DNA of 19,112 nucleotides from Limnoraphis robusta CS-951 (GCF_000972705.2 NZ_LATL02000004.1:1-19112), one strand, 5' to 3'. Shown: positions 8,531 to 16,092, counted from the stretch's first letter. Notes: generated by a model from the letters alone, not told the origin. A program made the numbers and translations.

Positions 8531-8853
8531 CCATTTTAGTGGGTTTTATAAAATCCCTGGCTGCCGTTGACCAAGGGTTAGGATCAAAGCCATGACTTAT
8601 ACATATTACTTCTACCAATTGTAAAGAATTGTTGCAAGCTCCATCAGGCTTAGATTATCTCAGCCTGTCGGGATCAAGCCGATGTAGCTGTTGACATCTG
8701 GCGATGAACAGCTTGAACTCGCTTGAACCAGATTTAATAATTGTAAGTCACCAGGAGCGTAGGGGTAATTCATCAATCACCTCTAGCAGTCATGAAATCA
8801 AGAGGCAATTTTTCTCTAAACTGGAGAGTGTCTGTTAACCATCACTCCTGAAC
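8531..8853. other. 323-bp divergent intergenic region
   Basis: It separates the DUF502 gene (-) from the aldo/keto reductase (+), so it should hold promoters in both directions. No obvious box can be assigned. It contains one possible small minus-strand frame (8660-8773) and no recognisable RNA gene. Confidence 0.5.
8660..8773 (-). CDS. possible 37-aa small ORF
   Basis: The frame reads MNYPYAPGDLQLLNL..., ending PTG, 37 residues, with GAGGTG about 5 nt before the ATG, a plausible ribosome-binding site. No domain is recognised. Its length is compatible with chance, and support is only the start context. Confidence 0.2.
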   Translation of the reverse strand: MNYPYAPGDLQLLNLVQASSSCSSPDVNSYIGLIPTG

Positions 8854-9873
8854 ATGAGTCTACCAACTTCTAGTCGCTATCAATTTACTGATGATTTAAA
8901 CATCTGTCGAATTTTAAATGGGATGTGGCAAGTTTCCGGCTATCACGGACGTATTGACCCCAAAGCCGCGATTGACAGTATGTTTCAATATATGGACGCG
9001 GGTTATACGACCTGGGATCTGGCCGATCATTATGGCCCTGCGGAAGATTTTATTGGTGAGTTTCGCAAACAAATTGTTAATCAACGGGGTCAAGAAGCTT
9101 TAGCAAATCTACAAGCGTTTACAAAATGGGTACCTCGACCGGGGAAAATGACTAAAGCGGTGGTTGAGAAAAATATTGATATTTCTCGTCAACGAATGGG
9201 TGTAGAAACTCTGGATTTGTTACAGTTTCATTGGTGGGAATATCGCGATAAAAGTTATTTAGACGCTCTACACCACATGAGCGAATTGCAGTCTGAGGGG
9301 AAAATCAAACATTTAGCGTTAACGAATTTTGATACCGAACATCTGAAAATTATTGTTGAAAATGGCATCAAAATTGTTTCTAATCAAGTACAGTTTTCTT
9401 TGGTCGATCAGCGTCCGTTGCAGCAGATGGTTGAATATTGCCAAAAACAGGATATTAAGCTTTTACCCTATGGGGTTTTGTGTGGAGGCTTTTTATCAGA
9501 AAAGTATTTGAACCAACCCGAACCGCAAAATTTTCAGCTTGAAACCGTCAGCTTGAAAAAGTATAAAAATATGATTGATGCTTGGGGCGGTTGGAGTTTA
9601 TTTCAAGAGCTATTAACGACGCTCAAAACCCTAGCTGATCAACATCAAGTGAGTCTTTCTAATGTGGCGGTGCGTTATATTCTCGAACAGCCAACTGTTG
9701 CGGGGACGATGATTGGTTCGCGTTTAGGGATTTCTGAACATCTTGCTGAAAATGCTCGGGTGTTTGAATTTAGTTTAGATCCCGAAGATTATCAGAAAAT
9801 TCAGGCGGTTACTGAAAAATCTCAAGACTTATTCCGAATGATTGGAGACTGTGGGGATGAATACCGTCGTTAG
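8854..9873 (+). CDS. aldo/keto reductase
   Basis: A 339-residue NAD(P)H-dependent aldo/keto reductase of the (beta/alpha)8 barrel family. The catalytic tetrad can be read: Asp55 and Tyr60 in WDLADHYGPAED, Lys91 in AFTKWVP and His126 in LLQFHWWEY, with the usual spacing. Cofactor-binding parts are NQVQFSLVDQRP and, near the C-terminus, IGSRLGISEHLAENA. The substrate is unknown. LALTNFD (155-161) is the usual post-barrel-5 motif. No strong ribosome-binding site is seen before the ATG. The DUF2470 gene follows after 60 bp on the same strand and may share its transcript. Confidence 0.9.
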   Translation: MSLPTSSRYQFTDDLNICRILNGMWQVSGYHGRIDPKAAIDSMFQYMDAGYTTWDLADHYGPAEDFIGEFRKQIVNQRGQEALANLQAFTKWVPRPGKMTKAVVEKNIDISRQRMGVETLDLLQFHWWEYRDKSYLDALHHMSELQSEGKIKHLALTNFDTEHLKIIVENGIKIVSNQVQFSLVDQRPLQQMVEYCQKQDIKLLPYGVLCGGFLSEKYLNQPEPQNFQLETVSLKKYKNMIDAWGGWSLFQELLTTLKTLADQHQVSLSNVAVRYILEQPTVAGTMIGSRLGISEHLAENARVFEFSLDPEDYQKIQAVTEKSQDLFRMIGDCGDEYRR

Positions 9874-9933
9874 GATGCCCTTTGAGTTCGATTGTTGTAT
9901 GATTAATAAAACTGGAATTAAGGAATTAAAACC

Positions 9934-10230
9934 ATGTCAGCAGAACCTTTAACCCCAGAAATTAGCGATCGCATTTGCGCTCATATGAATGAGGATCACA
10001 CTGAAGCCATTTTGCTTTATGCCCAAATCTTTGCTCAAGCTCCCAATGCTACCTCGGCTCGTATGGTTTCTATTGATCCAGAAGGAATGAATCTAACCGC
10101 ATTAGTCGAAGAAAAATCTACACCTCTGCACGTTTCGTTTGAGCGGAAACTTGAGAATTCTGAAGACGCTCATCATACCCTGATTGAGATGGCTAAACAA
10201 GCTCGGAAAATGTCTCAGGAAGTGGGTTAA
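9934..10230 (+). CDS. DUF2470 domain protein
   Basis: A 98-residue protein that is almost entirely one DUF2470 domain. HMNEDHTEAILLYA (17-30) and MVSIDPEGMNLTAL are its hallmarks. The same fold forms the C-terminal part of some haem-utilisation and pyridoxamine-phosphate-oxidase-like proteins, and small free-standing versions are common in cyanobacteria. Its role is not established; haem or tetrapyrrole-related binding is only inferred from the family. AAGGAA precedes the ATG at a suitable distance. It converges with the next gene, with only 13 bp between stops. Confidence 0.85.
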   Translation: MSAEPLTPEISDRICAHMNEDHTEAILLYAQIFAQAPNATSARMVSIDPEGMNLTALVEEKSTPLHVSFERKLENSEDAHHTLIEMAKQARKMSQEVG

Positions 10231-10243
10231 ATTTCCCTAAACG

Positions 10244-10912
10244 TTAGAGAACGTCGTCGGGTCTTTTTTGTAGTTTTTTGATGGCTTGATTTAAGCGTTG
10301 AAGATAGGGTTTTACCAGCTCTCGATTTTGTCGATCGAGTTTAACAACTTGTCGATGAAGTCGAGCGAGTTTTACATCAACAGGCGCAGAAATTGAGGAA
10401 GATTTAGAGGCGGGAGTCTCAGACTGTTGGGTTGAAATAGCGGTTTGTTTCACCGCTTCTATCGCTTCTTCGATTAATTTTATGCGGACATTCATCACTT
10501 CCCAATCTTGCTGTCTAATCACATCATGTTCTAAACTTTGAGTGACTCGCTGCAACTCCGTTAACACTTCAGTAATCGGATCAAGTTCACTCGCTTCAGA
10601 GGGAGAATTTTGCATCTGTTCGTGTAGAGAATCAACGACTATATGAACATCTGCGATCACAGATTCGGTATATTGTCGGATTTGCTGTTCAAAGCGTTGT
10701 CTGTTAATCAAGTTTAGCCAAAGTGCTGCACTGATAGGAGTTGCAGCATATAAAATCTGCCTGTACCACGCAGCAGCAACCAGAGAACCAATTGTTGATC
10801 CAATCACAGAAGCGTACTCGGCAATTTTAAACCAATCCGTTGATGTTCTAGAACCTGTTAAAGAAGAGGCTTCTCTATTGTGCATGGCGATCGCTACAAC
10901 AAACAGTGACAA
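10244..10912 (-). CDS. membrane-anchored coiled-coil protein, unknown function
   Basis: A 222-residue protein of unrecognised family. It has a short hydrophobic N-terminus (SLFVVAIA), then one or two membrane helices at about 30-66 (EYASVIGSTIGSLVAAAWY and QILYAATPISAALWLNLI). The remainder is largely helical and coiled-coil-like (68-222), with a basic C-terminal coil (KLARLHRQVVKLDRQNRE). The codon at 10912 is TTG; ATG at 10885 gives a 213-residue form. The frame stays open and hydrophobic upstream of the TTG (VWVSIAL), so the true start is uncertain. Its function cannot be stated. Confidence 0.65.
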   Translation of the reverse strand: MSLFVVAIAMHNREASSLTGSRTSTDWFKIAEYASVIGSTIGSLVAAAWYRQILYAATPISAALWLNLINRQRFEQQIRQYTESVIADVHIVVDSLHEQMQNSPSEASELDPITEVLTELQRVTQSLEHDVIRQQDWEVMNVRIKLIEEAIEAVKQTAISTQQSETPASKSSSISAPVDVKLARLHRQVVKLDRQNRELVKPYLQRLNQAIKKLQKRPDDVL

Positions 10913-11165
10913 AGCAATGCTAACCCAAACGGGGACTGATCACTCCATTCGACCCCAAAATTAGAATACTGTCTATCAGGCTGCGTCTTGAGTTATCAGC
11001 CTTTTTCATAATACTTCACAATTTTCCCGGTGTTTCAGCGTTGGGAACTGTCCCCAATCGTCTTATGATGATCTCAGGGACATTTAGAGAAAGCATAACC
11101 TTGATTAACGGCTATTTTGTTGGTTCATCATTTGTTCCCCTTGTCAAGTTTTAGGTGAATGTGTA

Positions 11166-11486
11166 ATGGGTCTAAAAATCATTGAAAGTTTTGATGCCAG
11201 TTTTACTCTCGATCCACAAGCAAAAACGATATTATTTGGCTTACTGACGAGTCAAACGTTTCTCAATCAACTGAGTCAGCAACTTCAGGGAAAATCTGTT
11301 GAATTCACTGAACTTTTATTTCAACCCGTTCCTTATAGCCTTCAAACTCCGAAAGGAATGCCAAGCGAATTTGAACAATACCATGAGTCGGAGGATTATA
11401 TTATTGTTAATGTTCCTCCAAACTTTATGTTTCAAGCCAAAATCTTTAAACCCAGTCGCTTGTGTGCGATTTACCGTCAAGCTTAA
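11166..11486 (+). CDS. unknown 106-aa protein
   Basis: No family is recognised. The protein is soluble, with no signal peptide or membrane segment, and begins MGLKIIESFDASFTLDPQAK. AGGTGA lies 8 nt before the ATG, supporting expression. It is the first of three closely spaced plus-strand genes, followed after 44 bp by the GIY-YIG-like gene, and is probably their operon partner. Confidence 0.65.
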   Translation: MGLKIIESFDASFTLDPQAKTILFGLLTSQTFLNQLSQQLQGKSVEFTELLFQPVPYSLQTPKGMPSEFEQYHESEDYIIVNVPPNFMFQAKIFKPSRLCAIYRQA

Positions 11487-11530
11487 TTGCCGTTAAACTT
11501 AGCCGGATTTCTCTAGAACTTAACCTAACA

Positions 11531-12070
11531 ATGACCACTCAAACCGAAATTTCTACTTTAGCCAGTTTAGACAATATTTCCTACATTGACGAACAAGGTC
11601 TACTTCCCCTCTCGTTGCAAGGAAAAATAGGAGTTTACGCTATATTTAATCGCGATCAAATCTTACAATATGTCGGTTATTCTCGCGATATTTATCTCAG
11701 CTTAAAACAACATTTAGTTCGCAAACCTCAAGACTGTTATGGGGTGAAAGTACAAACGATTGAACGTCCGAGTCGCACGATTTTAGAAGAAATACGACAG
11801 GCTTGGATCGCTGAAAATGGTTCAGTTCCCATCGGAAATGAAGCGCAAGCTGAACAATGGAATCAAGCGATTAATGTCAAACCATTGATGACAGAGGCAG
11901 AAAAGGCGACCTATGAAAAAAGCGACGGACTTGATCAAGAAAAGCTCTTAAAAAATGTTGCCAGACGAATAGAAGCTGATCTTTTACAGATTCTAAAAGA
12001 ACGGGGTTTACAAGAAGAAATTCGCTTCAATCCCAAACTTAAAACCAGTGGTTTATTAGATTTAAAATAA
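11531..12070 (+). CDS. GIY-YIG-like domain protein
   Basis: A 179-residue protein with the first two GIY-YIG motifs: GVYAIF (34-39) and, about 13 residues on, QYVGYSRDI (46-54), followed by a basic helix (LSLKQHLVRKP). GIY-YIG domains are nuclease folds used in repair, restriction and mobile introns. The distal catalytic glutamate could not be placed with confidence, so activity is uncertain. The C-terminal half (about 100-179) is polar and helical. The frame is open upstream to an ATG at 11462 that overlaps the previous gene; 11531 is preferred because it clears the overlap and starts just before conserved sequence. The next gene starts 8 bp after its stop. Confidence 0.7.
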   Translation: MTTQTEISTLASLDNISYIDEQGLLPLSLQGKIGVYAIFNRDQILQYVGYSRDIYLSLKQHLVRKPQDCYGVKVQTIERPSRTILEEIRQAWIAENGSVPIGNEAQAEQWNQAINVKPLMTEAEKATYEKSDGLDQEKLLKNVARRIEADLLQILKERGLQEEIRFNPKLKTSGLLDLK

Positions 12071-12078
12071 ATAAAAAA

Positions 12079-12771
12079 ATGGGATTTCAACTCAGGAACG
12101 TTATTCCTTGGGGACGCAGCTTTGAAGATTATCTAGAAATGTTTGCGTTAACTCCCGAGGAATTAGCACTTTCTATTCTAGATTGTGCGGGTGGCCCTGC
12201 TAGCTTTAATTGCGAGATGAAACGCCGAGGATATCAAGTCATTTCTTGTGATCCGGTTTATCAGTTTTCAGCCGATGAAATTGATCAGCGCATTCAAGCT
12301 ACTTATTCAACTGTTATCGATCAACTGGATCAAAATAAAGATGATTATGTTTGGGAAAATGTTAAATCTCCTGAACATTTAGGAGAGTTAAGAATGGCGG
12401 CGATGCAGCAATTTTTAGAGGATTTTATTCAAGGAAAAGAACAAGGACGGTATTTAACCGCAGAGTTACCGAAATTACCCTTTAATTCTAAACAGTTTGA
12501 CTTGGCATTATGCAGTCATTTATTGTTTACTTATTCTCAACATTTATCATTAGAATTTAATCTAGAATCTCTGTTAGAATTGTGTCGAGTGGCGGCGGAA
12601 GTGAGAATTTTTCCCTTGTTGGATCTCGCTGGAAATCTCTCACCCTATTTGACTCCCGTCATTAGCACTTTACAACAGCAAGGATGGATGGTACAAATTG
12701 AAGCCGTTTCCTATGAATTTCAAAAAGGAGGAAATCAAATGTTGAGACTTTTTCAACCAGCTATAACTTAG
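12079..12771 (+). CDS. class I SAM-dependent methyltransferase-like protein
   Basis: A 230-residue protein with the first half of a Rossmann methyltransferase: ILDCAGGPASFNCEM (34-48) as the SAM-binding glycine loop, QVISCDPVY (54-62) with the acidic residue after beta-2, and FDLALCSHLLF (139-149) as the beta-4 motif. The middle insertion (about 64-130) is long and charged. The target is unknown. It starts 8 bp after the GIY-YIG-like gene, which indicates an operon, but no ribosome-binding site is evident in the AT-rich gap. The stop overlaps the stop of a convergent pseudogene fragment. Confidence 0.7.
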   Translation: MGFQLRNVIPWGRSFEDYLEMFALTPEELALSILDCAGGPASFNCEMKRRGYQVISCDPVYQFSADEIDQRIQATYSTVIDQLDQNKDDYVWENVKSPEHLGELRMAAMQQFLEDFIQGKEQGRYLTAELPKLPFNSKQFDLALCSHLLFTYSQHLSLEFNLESLLELCRVAAEVRIFPLLDLAGNLSPYLTPVISTLQQQGWMVQIEAVSYEFQKGGNQMLRLFQPAIT

Positions 12772-12926
12772 AGATTTTTCTGTTTTTTGATTAACCAATA
12801 GGCGATCATTTCTGCTTTCCCTTTGACAGAAATTTTACCTCGTTTTTTAAAGCCATATTGACCTTTTCAGCGTTCATAAGTGGCTTCGGTGACTTGAATT
12901 CGTCCGGGTGTTCCTGAAGATTCTAT
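12768..12926 (-). pseudogene. C-terminal fragment of an adenylate/guanylate cyclase
   Basis: The minus strand reads IESSGTPGRIQVTEATYER, a stop, then KGQYGFKKRGKISVKGKAEM and AYWLIKKQKNL, then the natural stop. This is the end of a class III nucleotide cyclase domain: SRMES.G..G.IQV......L, then F..RG...VKGKG.M.TYWL. One in-frame TGA interrupts it, and a TAA lies just upstream in place of the expected ...N.ASRM. Everything N-terminal of this is missing locally. Only about 52 codons survive. A HAMP-type fragment on the same strand at 16384-16620 may be the other end of the same gene. Confidence 0.75.
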
Positions 12927-13172
12927 TTAGCTGAATATAACCCGATGAAGTGATTTAGGCAGTTAATCACCCATTAGAATATAACAGATTAAAATAGGCA
13001 AAAGAAGAATATTCTCCTTTTGCCTGATTCCATTAAATAAATATAAAAAAGCCAGTTTGTAGGCAACAATAAATCAGTTATTTAGTTAGATAATTGTCTC
13101 GTTTCCATTTTTACTTCAGGCGTTTCGGGTTATATAAAACCGATTCTACTGGGAAACCAACAATTAAAGATA
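12927..13172. other. AT-rich spacer with a 30-bp palindrome
   Basis: No gene is supported. It joins the cyclase fragment to the STAND gene's 3' end. The notable structure is the palindrome at 12996-13025. Translation of 13100-13170 on the minus strand gives short protein-like stretches, but no frame can be defended. Confidence 0.5.
12996..13025. repeat. near-perfect 30-bp palindrome
   Basis: AGGCAAAAG and CTTTTGCCT are the outer arms of a near-perfect palindrome with AGAATATTCT at its centre (one mismatched pair). It lies about 150 bp beyond the stop of the STAND gene on the minus strand. It could form a strong hairpin at a transcript end or be a boundary element. No T-tract follows on either side. 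Confidence 0.6.
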
Positions 13173-14576
13173 TTATTGATTTACTCCTTTTTTTACCATA
13201 TAGATTTTAAACAAAGGGTTAAGAAAAAATTTAGAGTGATTGGCTTCTTTTCTTTTTTCTACTAACCCTCGACGTTGTAAAGATTGTATTCCATTGATAA
13301 CTTCATCCCTGGATAATTTTAACTCTAATATCATAGGTTCAATCTCTACTTCCTTTGATTGATTTGCCATTTCAATCATAATTTGTTTTTCCATTACAGA
13401 TAACCGTTGCCAATGGCTCTGTAAAAGGGGTTCTAAATCTCCTAAAAATACAGTTTTACTATTTAAAAACTGAGAAACACAACCGTTAAATAAGTTATCT
13501 ATTGTATTAGCAATAAGTTTTAACGCTACAGGATGACCCTGATACAGTTCAATCAACTCTAACCATTGTTCCTCATCCAGTAATTCTTTTTCTTGCAAAA
13601 GTGCTTTTCCGCCCTCTCCTAACCCTTGTAAATGTAAAGTTCTAATACAAGAATTTATTCCCTCTAATGTGGCAATTTCTCTCGCTTTTTCCCAACTCAG
13701 AAGTATTAAACAACTAGGATGGTATGAAGTCGAAATTTGTTTAAAAAATAAGCCATAATCTTCATAATCAGGTAAATATTGACCTGCTAATTGTCCTGAA
13801 CACAAAATAGATTGCAGATCATCTAAAATGAGTAAACAACGATAAGAGCGAAAATAATCTAAGATAGTGGCTAAGGGAGAATCTCCTATTTGAGATAAAC
13901 ATTGAATTAAATTTGTTTTCAATTCTGATAATAGGGGTTTGTGACTCAAACTCCGCCAAATAATGATATCAAATTCCTGTTTAATTTCTTTAATAAGTTG
14001 AACTGCGATCGCACTTTTCCCAATTTCACTCAGTCCGTATATTGTAATGAGTCGCATCTGTTCTTCTAATATCCATTGTTTCAGGGTGGAGAGTTCAGAA
14101 GTGCGATCGTAAAAACTTAAAACTTCAGGTGCTTCTGTTAAATCAGAATATTTTTTAGGTTGATTTAGATTGGAATTATTGTTATTAGGCGGGTGCGATC
14201 TATCTTTTTGTAAATTGGGGTTCTGATGTTGTGTTATTTCTGAAGATTGTGAATTTTCACTATTCAAATTAACGCTATTATTTACAATATTTACACAATT
14301 ATTCTTGATATTACTAGAAGAACCTAATGTTTCAAAAAGAGAACGAAAGTTTGACTGTTTTATATCTTCCTCTAGGATATCAGATAGAACTTTCCATAAT
14401 TTCCAAGCTTGTTTTTTAACATGATCATGACTACAGTTATAATTCTCTGCGATTTCTCCGTATTTTTGACCTTGCCAAGTTCCTTCTAGGATCGCTTTTT
14501 GCAGAGAGTCGAGATGTTTTCCCGTTTTAGCGAACACCTGTTCATCAGTCCACTGCAAGACTTCTTGAATATTCAT
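13173..14576 (-). CDS. STAND NTPase: vMAP-type HTH + NB-ARC, no sensor repeats
   Basis: A 467-residue signal-transduction NTPase. Residues 1-70 (IQEVLQWTDEQVFAKTGKHL, then a YGEIAENYNCSHDHVKKQAW helix-turn-helix) resemble the N-terminal HTH of cyanobacterial vWA-MoxR-associated (vMAP) proteins. An Asn/Ser/Gln-rich linker spans about 85-145. The NB-ARC core follows: FYDRTSELSTL (155-165), Walker A GLSEIGKS (181-188), Walker B CLLILDDLQ (247-255) and GHPVALKLIA (347-356). A winged helix ends the protein (about 385-467). The usual TSRE sensor motif reads LSWEK here, so its arginine is lost. There are no WD40, TPR or LRR repeats, which normally follow and sense ligands. It is divergent from the membrane/AHH operon, with TCCCAC boxes between. 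A regulatory or sensing role toward that operon is inference. Confidence 0.85.
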   Translation of the reverse strand: MNIQEVLQWTDEQVFAKTGKHLDSLQKAILEGTWQGQKYGEIAENYNCSHDHVKKQAWKLWKVLSDILEEDIKQSNFRSLFETLGSSSNIKNNCVNIVNNSVNLNSENSQSSEITQHQNPNLQKDRSHPPNNNNSNLNQPKKYSDLTEAPEVLSFYDRTSELSTLKQWILEEQMRLITIYGLSEIGKSAIAVQLIKEIKQEFDIIIWRSLSHKPLLSELKTNLIQCLSQIGDSPLATILDYFRSYRCLLILDDLQSILCSGQLAGQYLPDYEDYGLFFKQISTSYHPSCLILLSWEKAREIATLEGINSCIRTLHLQGLGEGGKALLQEKELLDEEQWLELIELYQGHPVALKLIANTIDNLFNGCVSQFLNSKTVFLGDLEPLLQSHWQRLSVMEKQIMIEMANQSKEVEIEPMILELKLSRDEVINGIQSLQRRGLVEKRKEANHSKFFLNPLFKIYMVKKGVNQ

Positions 14577-14610
14577 AAATGTAGGTGAGGTTGTCGTTGA
14601 GTCTGAATTT

Positions 14611-14700
14611 TCCCCACTTTATCCCACTTTTTGCAATTATGGGAACTTTTTCCCACTTTTTCCCACGATTTGAGAACCGGAAATATTTAAAACTTCCCAC
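14611..14700. promoter_or_regulatory. iterated TCCCAC boxes in the divergent promoter
   Basis: CCCAC occurs at 14613, 14623, 14652, 14662 and 14696, mostly as TCCCACTTT. The first four form two pairs, each with 10-bp spacing (one helical turn), 39 bp apart. An inverted ATGGGAAC lies between the pairs at about 14639-14646. The array is 35-125 bp upstream of the STAND gene start and also upstream of the membrane/AHH operon. Regular helical phasing suggests a cooperative operator. The bound protein is unknown; the HTH of the adjacent STAND protein is one candidate. Confidence 0.5.
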
Positions 14701-14839
14701 AATATACCACTATTTTCGCTTGTGTCAACCACCAATAAGATGATATGTTATTGAGAACAATGCAATTATTAAATTTTATAATTCAACACAAAAACTTCGT
14801 AAATTTCAGATTATCTAGTTTTTCATTAGGAGAGCGATC

Positions 14840-15463
14840 ATGGCATCAGGATCTAATTCAGTTCATTTTCAAACAAAATTTTTAATTGGCTGGGCAATTT
14901 TTGGATTAGTTGTTGGGATGGGTCTGTTAATCTCTGAAATGAATTCACCTTCAGGAAGTTTTAATGGAATTGGAGAGGTTTTAAGCTATGTTCTTCTTAT
15001 TATTCCATGTTCGGTCGTTCTCGGTGGTTTCTGTTTGTTAATTGACGGCCTTTTTCTTCATCAAGGTACATTTTCACAAGTAACTCATCCAGAATGGTTT
15101 TGGTATGTTTACCCAGTTTTCTTTATCTGGTCACTTACCCTATCTTTTGTATTGGGTTTATTAGGTATCAAAAGTTCTAGTTCTGGAAGACCATTCCCTC
15201 CAATTCCCCCAGAAGATGTTAAAAGAGAAGTAGATAATATGACCATTGATGACTTTTTGAAAAAGTTTGATGAAGCGATAAAACAAGGAGAAAAACAAGG
15301 AAAAATAAAGCCTGAACAGCAAAAAATTATTCGTAAACTCCGAAAATTGGATCGTTCAAAATATAATAAACGTTTCCAAGAAATTTTTAATTCTAATGAG
15401 TTAGATGAGATTTTTGAATTATTGATACAAGTGTTAAGGTTACTAGGACGGAGAGTAGGATAA
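14840..15463 (+). CDS. three-helix membrane protein with cytoplasmic tail, partner of AHH nuclease
   Basis: A 207-residue protein of unrecognised family. Membrane helices lie at about 13-33 (FLIGWAIFGLVVGMGLLI), 44-70 (VLSYVLLIIPCSVVLGGF) and 86-110 (WFWYVYPVFFIWSLTLSFVL). A proline-rich hinge (GRPFPPIPPEDV) leads to a charged helical tail (about 125-207) rich in Lys/Glu. AGGAGA lies 6-7 nt before the ATG. Its TAA overlaps the next gene's ATG by one base (TAATG), so translation is probably coupled. It could anchor, inhibit or export the nuclease, or be an immunity protein or a pore-forming effector. The sequence does not decide. Confidence 0.7.
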   Translation: MASGSNSVHFQTKFLIGWAIFGLVVGMGLLISEMNSPSGSFNGIGEVLSYVLLIIPCSVVLGGFCLLIDGLFLHQGTFSQVTHPEWFWYVYPVFFIWSLTLSFVLGLLGIKSSSSGRPFPPIPPEDVKREVDNMTIDDFLKKFDEAIKQGEKQGKIKPEQQKIIRKLRKLDRSKYNKRFQEIFNSNELDEIFELLIQVLRLLGRRVG

Positions 15464-16092
15464 TGGGACAGGAAAAAAGATATTTTGAAAATATTACAAT
15501 TGATAAAGGTTCTTTGCTCTCAAAACAGCTTAATATTGAGCCGGGAGATTATTTTGGAGAATTTGATTGCAATAACGAAAAGCTACTACTAACAAAACAA
15601 AGAAATACTAAGAATCGTAAAATCTATGAGATGACTGTAACTTATGAACAATTATTAGTAATATTAATATATGCTGCAAGAGTTCAAGGAGATAAGTTTA
15701 CTCCTGAAGATTTAGCAGCTATGACGAAGATTATTAGAAAATCTTCTCCAATCAAGAAATCGAGTAATTCAGATGTAGCACATCACATTATACCTTTGGA
15801 AGTCTGTGAAAAAAGTAAATTGATCCTGGCTGCCAAAAGATATGACTGTTTTGATGAAAACAGCCGTATAAATTTTTTAAAAGTACCCCTTTATTTTCAT
15901 ATAGGAGCTCATCCAAAATACTCAAAACTTGTAGAGGATATTCTTGATGATAGATGGTCTGATTTAGTAGAGTGTGGACAAGAAAATGATCGTAATGCAA
16001 TTAGGGAGGTTATAGAAGAAGTGATCCAATACTTAACTGACATGATAAAGGAAATGAAGGCGAGTGGAGTTTGTATAATCAACGATATTTAA
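15463..16092 (+). CDS. free-standing AHH-family (HNH/Endo VII) nuclease
   Basis: A 209-residue protein whose central part matches the AHH nuclease family: AHHIIPLE (106-113) with His107 and His108, then S118..L, Asn137 in RINFLKVPL, and FHIGAHPKYSKLV (145-157) with His146 and His150. The H.G.HP.Y signature is as distinctive as AHH itself. In known cases this domain is the C-terminal toxin of long secreted polymorphic toxins. Here it stands alone after a 100-residue N-terminal part of unknown fold (EPGDYFGEFDCNNEK, YEQLLVILIYAARVQ, EDLAAMTKII) and has no signal peptide. It is AT-rich and coupled to the membrane-protein gene. No cysteine-metal cluster is evident. A nuclease effector role is inferred from the motif. 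Confidence 0.75.
   Translation: MGQEKRYFENITIDKGSLLSKQLNIEPGDYFGEFDCNNEKLLLTKQRNTKNRKIYEMTVTYEQLLVILIYAARVQGDKFTPEDLAAMTKIIRKSSPIKKSSNSDVAHHIIPLEVCEKSKLILAAKRYDCFDENSRINFLKVPLYFHIGAHPKYSKLVEDILDDRWSDLVECGQENDRNAIREVIEEVIQYLTDMIKEMKASGVCIINDI

Noticed and set aside
10970..11015. Terminator-like AGGCT...AGCCTTTTT on the plus strand
   Set aside because: The stem is only 5 bp with a long loop, and no plus-strand gene ends upstream.
11462..11530. Longer start for the GIY-YIG-like gene
   Set aside because: It overlaps the previous gene and adds 23 residues lacking any conserved look; ATG at 11531 is preferred.
13090..13170. Possible further protein relic on the minus strand
   Set aside because: Short protein-like stretches appear in different frames, but stops and the need for a frameshift leave no defensible match.
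14840..16092. Absence of GCGATCGC as proof of foreign origin
   Set aside because: At the window's density only about one copy is expected in 1.25 kb, so its absence is not informative.
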